64,000 bases of DNA from Qipengyuania sp. ABI-127-1. GTDB taxonomy: Bacteria; Pseudomonadota; Alphaproteobacteria; Sphingomonadales; Sphingomonadaceae. Of this stretch, positions 29,046 through 38,191 are shown piece by piece; the first letter of the stretch is position 1, and the number at the start of each line of letters is the position of its first letter. The DNA lies in contig JALJCR010000001.1 of assembly GCA_022953095.1 (NCBI GenBank), positions 310,001 to 374,000 on the forward strand, read 5' to 3'. A program made the position numbers and the translations under genes. The notes below the pieces were generated by a model. The model made no database searches, had not been told where the DNA came from, and was given only the letters and a program-made list of their open reading frames with translations.

Positions 29046-31067
29046 ATGGATTTCAAGAGCGGGGACGATACGGCGATGGCACTGGATCTGGATAGACAGG
29101 ACACCGTCGAGGAGCCCACCACCGGCAAGAAAGCGGTTGCGATGGACAAGATTGATGAAGGCAGCGAAGGACTCGTCCAGGAAGCAGCGGGCGAAGCGCT
29201 GGCCGGTGCTGTGGCGAGTGCGGCTGCCGCTGCCGCCAAGGAAGACAGCAAGAAAGTGCTCGACCGGCGTTTCGACGTGCAGATCGACGAGAGCCGCGAT
29301 GCCCTGCTGACCGAATTCGGCAAGGAAACGCTAACCGATCGCTACCTGCTGCCGGGTGAGAAGTATCAGGACCTGTTCGCGCGTGTCGCGGATTATTTTG
29401 CCGACGATGCGGAACATGCGCAGCGCCTCTACGATTATATTTCCAGGCTGTGGTTCATGCCGGCGACGCCCGTTCTGTCGAATGGCGGCACCACGCGCGG
29501 CCTGCCGATCTCGTGCTATCTCAACAGCGTTTCCGACAGCCTCGACGGGATCGTCAATACCTGGAACGAGAATGTCTGGCTCGCATCCAAGGGTGGCGGC
29601 ATTGGCACCTATTGGGGCAATGTCCGCGGCATCGGCGAACCCGTCGGCCTCAACGGCAAGACCAGCGGGATCATTCCTTTCGTCCGCGTGATGGACAGCC
29701 TGACGCTGGCAATCAGCCAGGGCAGTCTGCGGCGCGGATCGGCCGCCTGCTATATCGATGTATCGCACCCCGAAATCGAGGAATTCCTCGAAATCCGCAA
29801 GCCCAGCGGGGATTTCAACCGCAAGGCGCTGAACCTGCATCACGGCGTGCTGGTCACCGACGCCTTCATGGAGGCGGTGCGCAACGGCGAGGAGTTCGAT
29901 CTGGTTTCCCCGCGCGACGGCTCGGTTCGCAAGACGATAGATGCCCGCAGCCTGTTTCAGAAGCTGGTCGAAACCCGGCTTGCGACGGGCGAGCCCTATA
30001 TTGTCTTTTCCGACACGGTGAACCGGATGATGCCCAAGCATCACCGCGAGCTTGGGCTCAAGGTATCGACCTCGAACCTGTGCGCCGAGATTACCCTGCC
30101 GACCGGTGTCGACCACCTCGGCAATGACCGCACGGCGGTATGCTGCCTGTCCTCGCTCAATCTCGAGAAATGGGACGAGTGGAACGAGGACAAGACCTTC
30201 ATCGAGGATGTCATGCGCTTCCTCGACAATGTGCTGCAGGACTATATCGATCGCGCACCCGACGAAATGGCCCGGGCGAAATATTCGGCCATGCGCGAAC
30301 GCAGCGTCGGCATGGGCGTGATGGGCTTCCACTCTTTCTTGCAATCCAAGGGCATCGGCTTCGAAAGCCCGATGGCGAAGGTGTGGAACCTCAAGATGTT
30401 CAAGCATGTCAGCGCCAAGGCTGAAGAGGCCAGCATGGTGCTCGCCAAGGAGCGCGGCCCCTGCCCCGATGCGGAAGAAATGGGCGCGATGGAGCGCTTC
30501 AGTTGCAAGATGGCGATCGCGCCGACCGCGTCGATCAGCATCATCTGCGGCGGCACCAGCGCCTGCATCGAACCGATCCCGGCCAATATCTACACGCACA
30601 AGACGCTGTCGGGCAGCTTCATCGTCAAGAACCCGTATCTGGAAAAGATCCTCGACAAGAAGAGCAAGAATTCGACCAATGTCTGGAACTCGATCCTCGA
30701 GCAGGGCGGCAGCGTCCAGCATCTCGATTTCCTGACGGCGGAAGAAAAGGCCGCCTTCAAGACCAGCTTCGAGATCGATCAGCGCTGGCTGCTCGAATTC
30801 GCGGCCGACCGCGCGCCCTTTATCGATCAGGCGCAATCGCTGAACCTGTTCATTCCGGCCGATGTCGACAAATGGGATCTGATGATGCTGCACTTCCAGG
30901 CGTGGGAGAAGGGCATCAAATCGCTCTATTACTTGCGCTCGAAGAGCGTGCAGCGCGCCGGTTTTGCAGGCGGTGTGGAAGCCGACAATACCGCAGATGC
31001 GGCCAAATACGAACTGGCCGCCGGCGGTGAGCAGACCGATTACGAGGAATGCCTCGCCTGCCAGTAA
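29046..31067 (+). CDS. nrdA: class I ribonucleoside-diphosphate reductase, alpha subunit, without ATP-cone
   Basis: A 673-residue catalytic subunit that makes deoxyribonucleotides with NrdB. Active-site cysteines are seen in GLPISCYLNS, in STSNLCAEITL (the N-x-C-x-E triad) and in AVCCLSSLNLEKW, and the C-terminal redox pair is in EECLACQ. The first ~75 residues are acidic and Ala-rich and do not show an ATP-cone, which in E. coli NrdA provides overall activity control. The ATG at 29046 (MDFKSGDD) is preferred; ATG 29022 and TTG 28929 are in frame upstream. NrdB follows 2 kb later, with an antisense cyclase in between. Confidence 0.93.
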   Translation: MDFKSGDDTAMALDLDRQDTVEEPTTGKKAVAMDKIDEGSEGLVQEAAGEALAGAVASAAAAAAKEDSKKVLDRRFDVQIDESRDALLTEFGKETLTDRYLLPGEKYQDLFARVADYFADDAEHAQRLYDYISRLWFMPATPVLSNGGTTRGLPISCYLNSVSDSLDGIVNTWNENVWLASKGGGIGTYWGNVRGIGEPVGLNGKTSGIIPFVRVMDSLTLAISQGSLRRGSAACYIDVSHPEIEEFLEIRKPSGDFNRKALNLHHGVLVTDAFMEAVRNGEEFDLVSPRDGSVRKTIDARSLFQKLVETRLATGEPYIVFSDTVNRMMPKHHRELGLKVSTSNLCAEITLPTGVDHLGNDRTAVCCLSSLNLEKWDEWNEDKTFIEDVMRFLDNVLQDYIDRAPDEMARAKYSAMRERSVGMGVMGFHSFLQSKGIGFESPMAKVWNLKMFKHVSAKAEEASMVLAKERGPCPDAEEMGAMERFSCKMAIAPTASISIICGGTSACIEPIPANIYTHKTLSGSFIVKNPYLEKILDKKSKNSTNVWNSILEQGGSVQHLDFLTAEEKAAFKTSFEIDQRWLLEFAADRAPFIDQAQSLNLFIPADVDKWDLMMLHFQAWEKGIKSLYYLRSKSVQRAGFAGGVEADNTADAAKYELAAGGEQTDYEECLACQ

Positions 31068-31097
31068 GCGAACAAAAGCCCGCATAAAACGCCCCCA

Positions 31098-31124
31098 GGC
31101 CGCCGACCGCCAGGATCGGCGGCC
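31098..31124. terminator. hairpin downstream of nrdA
   Basis: A perfect 9-bp stem, GGCCGCCGA (31098-31106) and TCGGCGGCC (31116-31124), with a nine-base loop begins 31 bases after the nrdA stop. There is no clear T-run. It lies between convergent nrdA and the diguanylate cyclase and could stop either transcript. Confidence 0.45.
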
Positions 31125-31254
31125 TCAAGCTTGTGTTGATCGCGCGCTCGATCGTCCTCTGGCTTATCGGGATGGCGCCGCTGAAGGACATTCGGCGATC
31201 GGTCGACGGCGGGGAGCAAGGTCAGTCGCAAACCGCGCCGCGCGCAGAGAGGTG

Positions 31255-32451
31255 TCAGGCGGCCATCAGGCTGCGGTTTCGCCCTTCGGCCTTGGCGCGA
31301 TAGAGGGCGGCATCGGCTCTTGCGAGCATATCGGAGAGTTCCGGTACATTAGGGCCTTCGTGCAGCGCGATACCGATACTGGTGGTGCAACTTACGGTGG
31401 TGGCGCTGGCGTCGTGATCGATCTCTATCCGCTCTATCGCAACGCGCAATTCTTCGGCGATTGCATGGGCCTGAGCAGTATCGTCGGCGCGCAGGAAGAT
31501 CACGAACTCCTCGCCGCCGAAGCGCGCGGCGAGCCCGCCGTGGCGGCTGGCCGAATGCCGCATCACTTCGGCCACCGCGCGCAGACAGGCGTCGCCCGCC
31601 TGATGGCCCCAGCGATCGTTGAACGCCTTGAAATGGTCCAGGTCGACCATGAACAGCGCGGTGCCGGCGTGCCCCATCGTGACCGGAGTCGCATAATGCT
31701 CGGCGAAAGTGTCTTCCGCCCGGCGACGGTTCGCGAGCCCGGTAAGCGGGTCTTTCATCGATAACTCGGTCAGTCGCGCATTGCTTTCCTCCAGAGCTTT
31801 GGTGCGTTCGTCCGCCTGGAGTGTCAGCAACAGGTTCCGCCGCTCGATCCAGTGGATGCGGTGGGCCAGAACCGTAGCCGCGCCCATGGTGAGCATCATG
31901 ATCGGGATGAATGTCTTGGCGTAATCGGCGATGCTCCCATGGAGGAGCAGGAACCCTCCCACCGCCAGCCCATAAAGCGTTGCGAAACCGAACATCTGCC
32001 ATCGCCGAAACGGTAGGACCGGCAGGGCGAGCCCGAACAATGTCACGACCCCGAGAGCCAGGAGGGCATTGTCAGGCGAGGGAACGAAGATGCTTGCATA
32101 AGCTATACTTACACCGAAACCGATGAGCGACAGGCCCATCAACAGCTTTTGCAGGGCGAGCAGCCGTCGGGGAAGCAGCAGCGCGGATAGGGTGAAGGGC
32201 AGTACCGCCCCCAACCTGACTGCGGCGATTTTCGTGAAATGATCGGGCGCGATCAGCGCGTCCACCACCAACGATAAAACGGCAACCACCGTGCCGAGCG
32301 CCATGAGGAAGCGCCCTTCGCGATGGTGCAGATCGCCGAGAGACTCCGCGATCGCTGCATGCAATCTGTGGTCCCACCCGCGCGGGGGCTTTTTGCCGAC
32401 CAAAGCGGCATGCGCCGCAGCGGCGAGGTCGAAGTCTTGCGCCCGGTTCAT
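31255..32451 (-). CDS. membrane-bound diguanylate cyclase (GGDEF)
   Basis: A 398-residue protein with about six membrane segments (roughly residues 40-190) followed by a short linker helix and a GGDEF domain from about residue 225. The signature is FGGEEFVIF, a catalytically allowed GGEEF variant, and LDHFKAFNDRWGHQAGD is the usual metal-site helix region. No RxxD inhibitory site is evident five residues before the motif. It makes c-di-GMP at the membrane. The ATG at 32451 was chosen; one at 32502 with an AAGG site also fits. It is antisense to the nrdA-nrdB interval and may feed the PilZ proteins at 26629 and 27113. Confidence 0.85.
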   Translation of the reverse strand: MNRAQDFDLAAAAHAALVGKKPPRGWDHRLHAAIAESLGDLHHREGRFLMALGTVVAVLSLVVDALIAPDHFTKIAAVRLGAVLPFTLSALLLPRRLLALQKLLMGLSLIGFGVSIAYASIFVPSPDNALLALGVVTLFGLALPVLPFRRWQMFGFATLYGLAVGGFLLLHGSIADYAKTFIPIMMLTMGAATVLAHRIHWIERRNLLLTLQADERTKALEESNARLTELSMKDPLTGLANRRRAEDTFAEHYATPVTMGHAGTALFMVDLDHFKAFNDRWGHQAGDACLRAVAEVMRHSASRHGGLAARFGGEEFVIFLRADDTAQAHAIAEELRVAIERIEIDHDASATTVSCTTSIGIALHEGPNVPELSDMLARADAALYRAKAEGRNRSLMAA

Positions 32452-32502
32452 ATTTATTCGCGACTGTACCGGAATACCGCAATCTTGCAACGACTTGCAC
32501 AT

Positions 32503-33141
32503 TATAATGCCTTATACACCAAACGGGCTTCGGACTTTCCCGGGGGCGGGCTGTGTGCGATCCGCTGCGGGACCGCAAGCGATGGTTCCACATATCCGTC
32601 TTCTGTCACAGCTTTGGTGCCGGGGCTGGTGGAATGCGCGCGCCATTTTCCAGACAGATCGGGCCGGTGCCGACTTTCCCGATATGCGGATCTTCTTCGG
32701 TCGCAGATCGCAGATGCGCCTCGCTGCGAAGCATCTTAATCGCGTGGAATGCCTTTATTTTGGGTGGTTTACGCCTTGCCTGCGGAGGATCGGGGCCTGC
32801 GGAGGATCGGGAAAATCGGCCCCTGCTTTTGAGGAAGGCCCGGGCTGCGGAACCGATGGCGCCCCGCCCTCGATGTCGAGGAGCGGGGCGCCGGGGTTTA
32901 CGGACATCGCCCGCAAAAGGGGAAACCGGACGATGCCGCTGTTCCCCGTGTTGCATATCGAATACCCTACCAACGGATTTTGCCTGAAGCATGTTCCGCA
33001 GTTCGTCGCACAGGTGAAGCGGCGAGGCGCAGGGCGGGTCTTTTTCCATCTTATCCCCGCCGAATCATTGCCGCTTGCCTTCGAATCCAAGCTCTGATTC
33101 ACTATATGAGTCGTTCACGCGAAAAACCGGAGACCCACAAC
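32503..33141. other. intergenic region between the cyclase and nrdB
   Basis: About 640 bases with no convincing gene. Contains a tandem 17-bp duplication (listed separately). Near nrdB the sequence TTCACTATATGAGTCG (33097-33112) has the left half of an NrdR box (CACTATAT) but not the right half. Confidence 0.4.
32778..32811 (+). repeat. tandem 17-bp direct repeat
   Basis: GCCTGCGGAGGATCGGG occurs twice, back to back, at 32778-32794 and 32795-32811, with no mismatches. It lies 330 bases before nrdB in noncoding sequence. Probably a recent slippage duplication; a regulatory role is not shown. Confidence 0.9.
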
Positions 33142-34206
33142 ATGTCGTTGCTCGAAGCCCGCAAGACCTACAAGCCCTTCGAGTACCCCTGGGCCTACGA
33201 TTTCTGGAAACGGCAGCAGCAGGTGCACTGGCTGCCGGAAGAAGTGCCGCTGGGCGAGGACTGCCGCGACTGGGCGCAGAAGCTCACCGATCACGAGCGC
33301 AACCTGCTCACGCAGATCTTCCGCTTCTTCACCCAGGCCGATGTCGAGGTGCAGGATTGCTACCACGACAAATATGGCCGCGTGTTCAAGCCGACCGAAA
33401 TCAAGATGATGCTGACCGCGTTTTCCAACATGGAAACGGTCCACATCGCGGCCTATTCGCACCTGCTCGACACGATCGGCATGCCTGAAAGCGAATACGG
33501 CATGTTCCTCGAATATGAGGAGATGAAGGACAAGCACGACTATCTGCAGGAATTCGGCGTCGATACGGACGAGGATATCGCCCGCACCCTCGCCATGTTC
33601 GGCGGCTTTACCGAAGGGCTGCAGCTCTTCGCCAGCTTCGCCATGCTGATGAACTTCCCGCGCTTCAACAAGATGAAGGGCATGGGCCAGATCGTTAGCT
33701 GGTCGGTCCGCGACGAAAGCCTGCATTGCGAAGGCATCACCCGCCTGTTCCATGAATTCGCTCGCGAGCGCGACTGCCTGACCAAGGCGGTCAAGGAAGA
33801 CATCATGGATATGTGCCAGAAGACGGTGCGGCTGGAAGATGCCTTCATCGACCTCGCCTTCGAGGATGGCCCGGTGCCGGGCATGACCGCGAAGGAAATC
33901 AAGAAGTATATCCGCTACATCGCCGACTGGCGCCTCAGCCAGCTTGGCCTGCAGCCGATCTACATGGTCGAAGACCACCCGCTGCCCTGGCTCGCCCCGC
34001 TGCTCAACGGCGTGGAGCACGCCAACTTCTTCGAAACCCGCGCGACCGAATACTCCAAGGGCGCGACAAAGGGCGACTGGAATACCGTCTGGTCGAGCTT
34101 CGACAAGCGCAACAAGGCCAAGGCCGCGAACGAGGAAGACGGCGCGATCGACGACGGCCCGGGCCTGTTCGGCGAGGACGGCGAAGGAGCGCAGGCCGCG
34201 GAGTGA
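33142..34206 (+). CDS. nrdB: class Ia ribonucleoside-diphosphate reductase, beta subunit
   Basis: A 354-residue radical-bearing subunit. Iron ligands fit the family with correct spacing: Asp67 (FFTQAD), Glu98 and His101 (METVHIAAY), with the radical tyrosine at 105. The second-half Glu and His lie in GGFTEGLQLF and VRDESLHCEGI. Asp67 to Glu98 is 31 residues, as in E. coli and human R2, so the chemistry should be di-iron/tyrosyl. The C-terminus is an acidic tail (DDGPGLFGEDGEG). No ATP-cone is present at the N-terminus, so the pair NrdA/NrdB has none. The ATG at 33142 gives the typical MSLLEARKTYKPFEYPW start. Confidence 0.94.
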   Translation: MSLLEARKTYKPFEYPWAYDFWKRQQQVHWLPEEVPLGEDCRDWAQKLTDHERNLLTQIFRFFTQADVEVQDCYHDKYGRVFKPTEIKMMLTAFSNMETVHIAAYSHLLDTIGMPESEYGMFLEYEEMKDKHDYLQEFGVDTDEDIARTLAMFGGFTEGLQLFASFAMLMNFPRFNKMKGMGQIVSWSVRDESLHCEGITRLFHEFARERDCLTKAVKEDIMDMCQKTVRLEDAFIDLAFEDGPVPGMTAKEIKKYIRYIADWRLSQLGLQPIYMVEDHPLPWLAPLLNGVEHANFFETRATEYSKGATKGDWNTVWSSFDKRNKAKAANEEDGAIDDGPGLFGEDGEGAQAAE

Positions 34207-34218
34207 TTTGAAGCGACA

Positions 34219-34824
34219 ATGAACGGGGACGAGTTGCTTGCGCTGACAATCTCAGGCTTGGCGCTTGCGGTTTCCGTGATGACGCTCTGGTTGACCTACT
34301 TTCGTAAAGGGTCAGTCCGGATGACACGGCCCACGCAGGTTTTCCTTGGCTCCGATGGTTCTCGGTCTTCCGGCCCAAATGGTCGGCCAAAGGTATTCTT
34401 GCGAGCGTTGTTGCTAGCAGAGGCGAAGCGCGGGCGAGTGATCGAAACCCTTTACGCAACACTGACACGAGACGAGTCCCGACAGAATTTCAATATCTGG
34501 GTCCACGGCGACGATCAGCTTGTGAGAGGGGGTGGCCTTTTTGTCGGTGATACCGGGGTGGTCGTTAATCATCATTTTTTGCTGCCCGCCGATCATTCCG
34601 AGTTCCGCTGGAAGGGCGGGACATACAGGCTTGAGGTGTTTGCGGATATTCTAGGGGACACCAAGCCAGTCAGGCTTTTGTCACTGGACCTCATGATGAG
34701 CGAGGCAGAAGCCAGTAGCGTCAATACGATGATGTGCGGAATGTACTATGATTGGGGCCCGCAAGCTGGGCGTTATATCTCGCACTTAGAGGCTCCCGGA
34801 TTGCCTACGGAAGCGAGCGGTTAA
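34219..34824 (+). CDS. hypothetical membrane-anchored protein with atypical composition
   Basis: A 201-residue protein beginning thirteen bases after the nrdB stop. One N-terminal membrane helix (residues about 5-27, LLALTISGLALAVSVMTLWLTYF) is followed by a cytosolic or periplasmic beta-rich domain with QVFLGSDG and FRWKGGTYRLEVFADILG. Codon use is less G/C-biased at third positions than in neighbours (more ATT, TTG, AGT), suggesting recent transfer. I recognise no family. Confidence 0.7.
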   Translation: MNGDELLALTISGLALAVSVMTLWLTYFRKGSVRMTRPTQVFLGSDGSRSSGPNGRPKVFLRALLLAEAKRGRVIETLYATLTRDESRQNFNIWVHGDDQLVRGGGLFVGDTGVVVNHHFLLPADHSEFRWKGGTYRLEVFADILGDTKPVRLLSLDLMMSEAEASSVNTMMCGMYYDWGPQAGRYISHLEAPGLPTEASG

Positions 34825-35130
34825 TGATCCTTCGTGGGAGGCTTAGTCCAAAGACCTCTCGCAGATTTAGTCGCATTGATTTCTAAGTTGTTCTGTTTGT
34901 TGACCTTCCGCTGTGGCGCCCCTCGCGGCAACAGCCGCCGCGATAATCTTCGGGCGCTGAACCCGAGGAGCAGGCTGCTACCGCGCAGGTCGTATGTAGC
35001 CACTCCGACCTTTGCCGGTGGATAGGCCCATTCGCGCGCGGCCTCGCTCCTCCACCCAAATTTGATCCAGCTCAATGATTGTTCGGCCACCCCTGCTAGG
35101 GTCGCTGCCAACATTATGGAAAGGACCCGC
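34825..35130. other. noncoding stretch after the atypical gene
   Basis: About 300 bases, somewhat lower in GC at 34860-34910. A minus-strand frame at 34821-35150 is open but has no homology-like features and no ribosome site. I see no feature that can be supported. Confidence 0.4.
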
Positions 35131-35385
35131 ATGTCGCAGCACACGCCCAATGAACTGACTCAAATCTTCGCCCGGGATCGCGAACTGATTACGCGGCTTA
35201 AGCAGGACGATGCACATTACGTCCGGCTCGCCGACGAATATCACGAGGTGAACCGCGAAGTGCACCGGATCGAGGCGGAGACCGAGGCGGCGAGCGACGA
35301 GCGCACCGAAGAACTCAAAAGGAAGCGCCTCACCCTGCTCGACGAAATTACCGCCATCGTCGCCAAGGCGCGCGAGGCAGCCTGA
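35131..35385 (+). CDS. YdcH/DUF465 family protein
   Basis: An 84-residue highly charged helical protein starting at the ATG at 35131 with an AAGGA site just upstream. The pattern HYVRLADEYHEVNREVHRIEAETEAASDE is the DUF465 core, and the C-terminal half (LKRKRLTLLDEITAIVAKAR) completes a helical hairpin. DUF465 proteins are small coiled-coil proteins of unknown function. Another in-frame ATG lies five codons upstream. Confidence 0.85.
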   Translation: MSQHTPNELTQIFARDRELITRLKQDDAHYVRLADEYHEVNREVHRIEAETEAASDERTEELKRKRLTLLDEITAIVAKAREAA

Positions 35386-35451
35386 TCGTTTGCCGGGGGA
35401 ACCGCTCTGGAGCGGGCCTCCCGGCATAGGTGCCACCACAGGAGATTTGCA

Positions 35452-35691
35452 ATGAACAGCCGTCTTGTCGCCACAGCCCTGCCGCTGGCAGCCGCCTTCG
35501 CACTGGCCGCCTGCGGCGCAGAGCCCGAGGAACCCACTTACGAGGTCGACGTGACCGATGAAGGTGGCGGCGAACTGATCGTGACCCAGCCGGATCCCGA
35601 TGCCGTGCCCGTCGACACGCCCGATACGCCGATGACCAATGTGCCCGAAGAGGGCGTGCCTGCGGATGACGGCCAGGCCGGCGCCGAGTAA
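35452..35691 (+). CDS. small acidic lipoprotein
   Basis: A 79-residue product with a lipobox (FALAAC-G; Cys23 lipidated) and a mature part almost entirely acidic, Pro- and Val-rich (PDPDAVPVDTPDTP). A CAGGAG ribosome site precedes the ATG. Such short, disordered, lipid-anchored proteins are common in sphingomonads; no role known. Confidence 0.75.
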   Translation: MNSRLVATALPLAAAFALAACGAEPEEPTYEVDVTDEGGGELIVTQPDPDAVPVDTPDTPMTNVPEEGVPADDGQAGAE

Positions 35692-35823
35692 ACCGCGCAA
35701 GCGAAACGGGTGTGCCCGAACGGGCTCGCGGGGGTGAACGGCGTTTTCCTCCTGCCATCGGTGCGGCCCATATCTCGGGTATTGTCAGGGAACGGGGAGG
35801 CCCCGCGCCGGGTTTTGCAGCCG

Positions 35824-36486
35824 CTACCAGCCCCAGGCAGGCGGGGGCGGCTCCACCGGCGCGCTCGCGTCGAATTCCACGCGAAACAGCCGCGTCGGAT
35901 CGTTGCGGCGGGTGAGTTGGTAAGCGAAGGAGGCGTCCGGCATGCCTGCCGGGTCGATCTCGATGCGCCAGACATTGGTCAGCGAGGCATCGAGCCCCTC
36001 GCGTGAAAACAGCGCGATGCTTTCATCGTCCACGGGAAAGTCCTGGCCACGCACACCCCCTGCCTCGGCGGAGGTTCCCCCATAGAAGGTCACGGCATCG
36101 GCTTCGCCATCGGCGTGGCGGTGATCGTGCTTCAATGTGAAGCGAGCATCCGCCCCCGCGCCTTGGCGGGTCACGATCCAGGTCCGGCTGCGGTCCCAGA
36201 CGGGTTCGTCCGCCGCGCCGAAGTGCATCGCGTGAAACGCAATCGCGATCCGGCCCTCATCGCATTGCGCCCAGTGCGCAACCAGCCGTCGCTGCGGGAA
36301 ATCCGTATCGCGCGCATCACTGCTTGCCAGGCGCCCGTCATAAGCCCGGCCGCAATGGCTCGACAGCGCCTGCCAGAAGGCCTCTTGCGGATGGGCCGCA
36401 GTGTTCGTCGGCGGCTCGGGTGTGGGCGCGCAAGCCCCAAGCGCCAGCGCCGCGACCAGGGCGGGTAGAATGCGAGCGGAAACCAT
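35824..36486 (-). CDS. hypothetical lipoprotein
   Basis: A 220-residue product with a lipobox (LALGAC-A; Cys19 predicted). The mature part has a CxxxYD-like start (SHCGRAYDGRL), a conserved-looking AHWAQCDEGRIAIAFH segment and a beta-rich end (VWRIEIDPAG, TRLFRVEFDASAP). The two cysteines probably form a disulfide. It resembles uncharacterised sphingomonad lipoproteins; no enzyme motif seen. It is divergent from the NTF2-like gene at 36584. Confidence 0.72.
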   Translation of the reverse strand: MVSARILPALVAALALGACAPTPEPPTNTAAHPQEAFWQALSSHCGRAYDGRLASSDARDTDFPQRRLVAHWAQCDEGRIAIAFHAMHFGAADEPVWDRSRTWIVTRQGAGADARFTLKHDHRHADGEADAVTFYGGTSAEAGGVRGQDFPVDDESIALFSREGLDASLTNVWRIEIDPAGMPDASFAYQLTRRNDPTRLFRVEFDASAPVEPPPPAWGW

Positions 36487-36583
36487 CCCCTATCCCTAAC
36501 CCCTTGGCGCAAGATTGAAAGCCGGTTGCACTGCAGGACTCTTGTCGTATTATGACGGCAACACACTGGAACAGGGACCTCCC

Positions 36584-37147
36584 ATGCTACCCAGCCTCGT
36601 CGCCGCCCTATTCTTCGCTCAGGCTCCCGCCGCCGTATCCGCGCCGCAACCCATGCCGACCGGCGATGCACTGGAGAAACGGATCGTCGCCAATGACGCG
36701 CGGCTCTTCTGGGGGTTTTTCGAAGGCTGCGATCCCGATGCGGTTTCCGATCTGGTCCATCCGGACTTTCGCATGCTTCACGATCTTGTCGGCATGCCAC
36801 TTTCGAGCGGGGCACAGATGATCGAGCAATCCCGCAAAAATTGTGCCGATCGCGCCCCGGGCGGCAAGAATGAAGGGTATCACAATCGCCGCCTGCCGGT
36901 GCCGGGATCGCGCCGCATCCAGAAGCTTGGCGATTGGGGGGTGCTGGAGGAAGGGCACCACACCTTCCACGAATGGCGCGCTTCGCTCAACGGCGGGCAG
37001 GGCGGCTGGGAGATGACCGGGGGTGGGCGCTACATCCATTCCTGGCAGTGGATGCCGCAAGAAGGCCGCTTCCGTCTGCTCGAAAGCCTCAGCATCGACC
37101 ATGGTCCGGCCGTGCCCTACCCGCCGCAGACCGCTGTGCGTCCCTAG
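36584..37147 (+). CDS. exported NTF2-like/DUF4440-type protein
   Basis: The ATG at 36584 gives a 187-residue protein with a short signal peptide (MLPSLVAALFFAQAPAAVSA). The mature part has the small alpha/beta cone pattern of NTF2-like folds: EKRIVANDARLFWGFFEGCDPDAVSDLVHPDFRMLHDLVG, then a beta-rich GDWGVLEEGHHTFHEW block. This is the layout of SnoaL/DUF4440 proteins, which vary from enzymes to binding proteins. Stand-alone gene; substrate unknown. Confidence 0.72.
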   Translation: MLPSLVAALFFAQAPAAVSAPQPMPTGDALEKRIVANDARLFWGFFEGCDPDAVSDLVHPDFRMLHDLVGMPLSSGAQMIEQSRKNCADRAPGGKNEGYHNRRLPVPGSRRIQKLGDWGVLEEGHHTFHEWRASLNGGQGGWEMTGGGRYIHSWQWMPQEGRFRLLESLSIDHGPAVPYPPQTAVRP

Positions 37148-37246
37148 CCCGACCGATAGCCGGACGCTTGCCCCTTATCCGCCTGTGGCAGGCAGGCATG
37201 GCGGAAACCTTTGCCTCGCGCGCATGGCGGCGCTAACTCGCCCGCC

Positions 37247-38143
37247 ATGACCCAGAGACCCGACATCCATGCGAAGGCCGAAACCCTGATCGAGGCGCTG
37301 CCCTATTTCCAGCGCTATGCGGGCAGAAGCTTCGTCGTCAAATATGGCGGCAACGCCATGGGCGACGATCGCGCCGCGCGCGAATTCGCCGAGGATGTGG
37401 TGTTGCTTAAGGCGGTCGGAATCAATCCGGTGGTGGTTCATGGGGGCGGCCCGCAGATCGGGGCCATGCTCGAAAAGCTCGGCGTCGAGACCCAGTTCAT
37501 CGACGGTCTTCGAGTGACCGACAAACAGACTGCCGAGATCGCCGAAATGGTCCTCTCCGGCGCGATCAACAAGGCAATCGTCGGCTCGATCGCGCATGCG
37601 GGCGGCAAGGCGATCGGCATTTCGGGCAAGGATGGCGGACTGGTCACGGCGACCAAGCTGCAGCGCACGCAGAAGGACCCGGACAGCAATATCGAAAAAG
37701 CGCTCGATCTCGGCTTCGTCGGCGAGCCATCGAAGGTCGATACCACGATCATCGAAACCGCGACCGGGGCGGGGATGATCCCGGTGGTCGCGCCGATCGG
37801 CGTGGGCGAGGACGGCCACACTTACAACATCAATGCCGACACCATGGCCGGGGCGCTGGCCGCGGCGCTGGGCGCTGCCAGGCTACTTTTGCTGACCGAC
37901 GTATCGGGCGTGCTCGACAAACAGGGCAATCTCCTCACCGACCTGACCCCCGCCGACATCCGGCGCTTGCGCGAGGACGGGACGATTTCGGGCGGGATGA
38001 TCCCCAAGCTGGAAACCTGCGTGCAGGCCGTGGAATCTGGCTGCGAGGCGGCGGTCGTGCTCGATGGGCGCGTGGCACACGCCATGCTGCTCGAATTCTT
38101 CACCGCGCGCGGTGCCGGTACGCTGGTCGCAAAGGGTCGGTAA
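37247..38143 (+). CDS. argB: N-acetylglutamate kinase
   Basis: A 298-residue amino-acid kinase for the second step of arginine synthesis: ATP + N-acetylglutamate to N-acetylglutamyl phosphate. The phosphate-binding VVKYGGNAM and [10 protein letters not shown] are both present, along with the substrate site GLRVTD and the ATP-side block [12 protein letters not shown]. The C-terminus has [10 protein letters not shown]. The start at 37247 gives the usual N-terminal helix of the arginine-sensitive hexameric type ([13 protein letters not shown]), so feedback inhibition by arginine is likely. Other arg genes are absent nearby. Confidence 0.96.
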   Translation: MTQRPDIHAKAETLIEALPYFQRYAGRSFVVKYGGNAMGDDRAAREFAEDVVLLKAVGINPVVVHGGGPQIGAMLEKLGVETQFIDGLRVTDKQTAEIAEMVLSGAINKAIVGSIAHAGGKAIGISGKDGGLVTATKLQRTQKDPDSNIEKALDLGFVGEPSKVDTTIIETATGAGMIPVVAPIGVGEDGHTYNINADTMAGALAAALGAARLLLLTDVSGVLDKQGNLLTDLTPADIRRLREDGTISGGMIPKLETCVQAVESGCEAAVVLDGRVAHAMLLEFFTARGAGTLVAKGR

Positions 38144-38191
38144 CCGGCCCGACAGGGGTGGCGCGGCCCGTGTCGCTCTTGTAGGACGCGT

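Noticed and set aside
29331..31085. 584-codon minus-strand frame opposite nrdA
   Set aside because: Antisense shadow of nrdA with no domain and no ribosome site.
30916..31191. 91-codon minus-strand ORF overlapping the nrdA end
   Set aside because: More than half lies antisense to the conserved nrdA C-terminus; no homology-like features.
33142..34206. NrdB with a glutamate as first iron ligand, as in class Ic
   Set aside because: Gapless alignment with human R2 (FFAASD) puts Asp67 of FFTQAD at the ligand position, 31 residues before Glu98 as in E. coli and human. The nearby Glu69 is not the ligand. Tyr105 is present, so it is class Ia.
34821..35150. 109-codon minus-strand ORF with a hydrophobic start
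   Set aside because: Starts inside the YdcH gene's 5' region, has no ribosome site, and the remainder has basic, Pro-rich noise composition.
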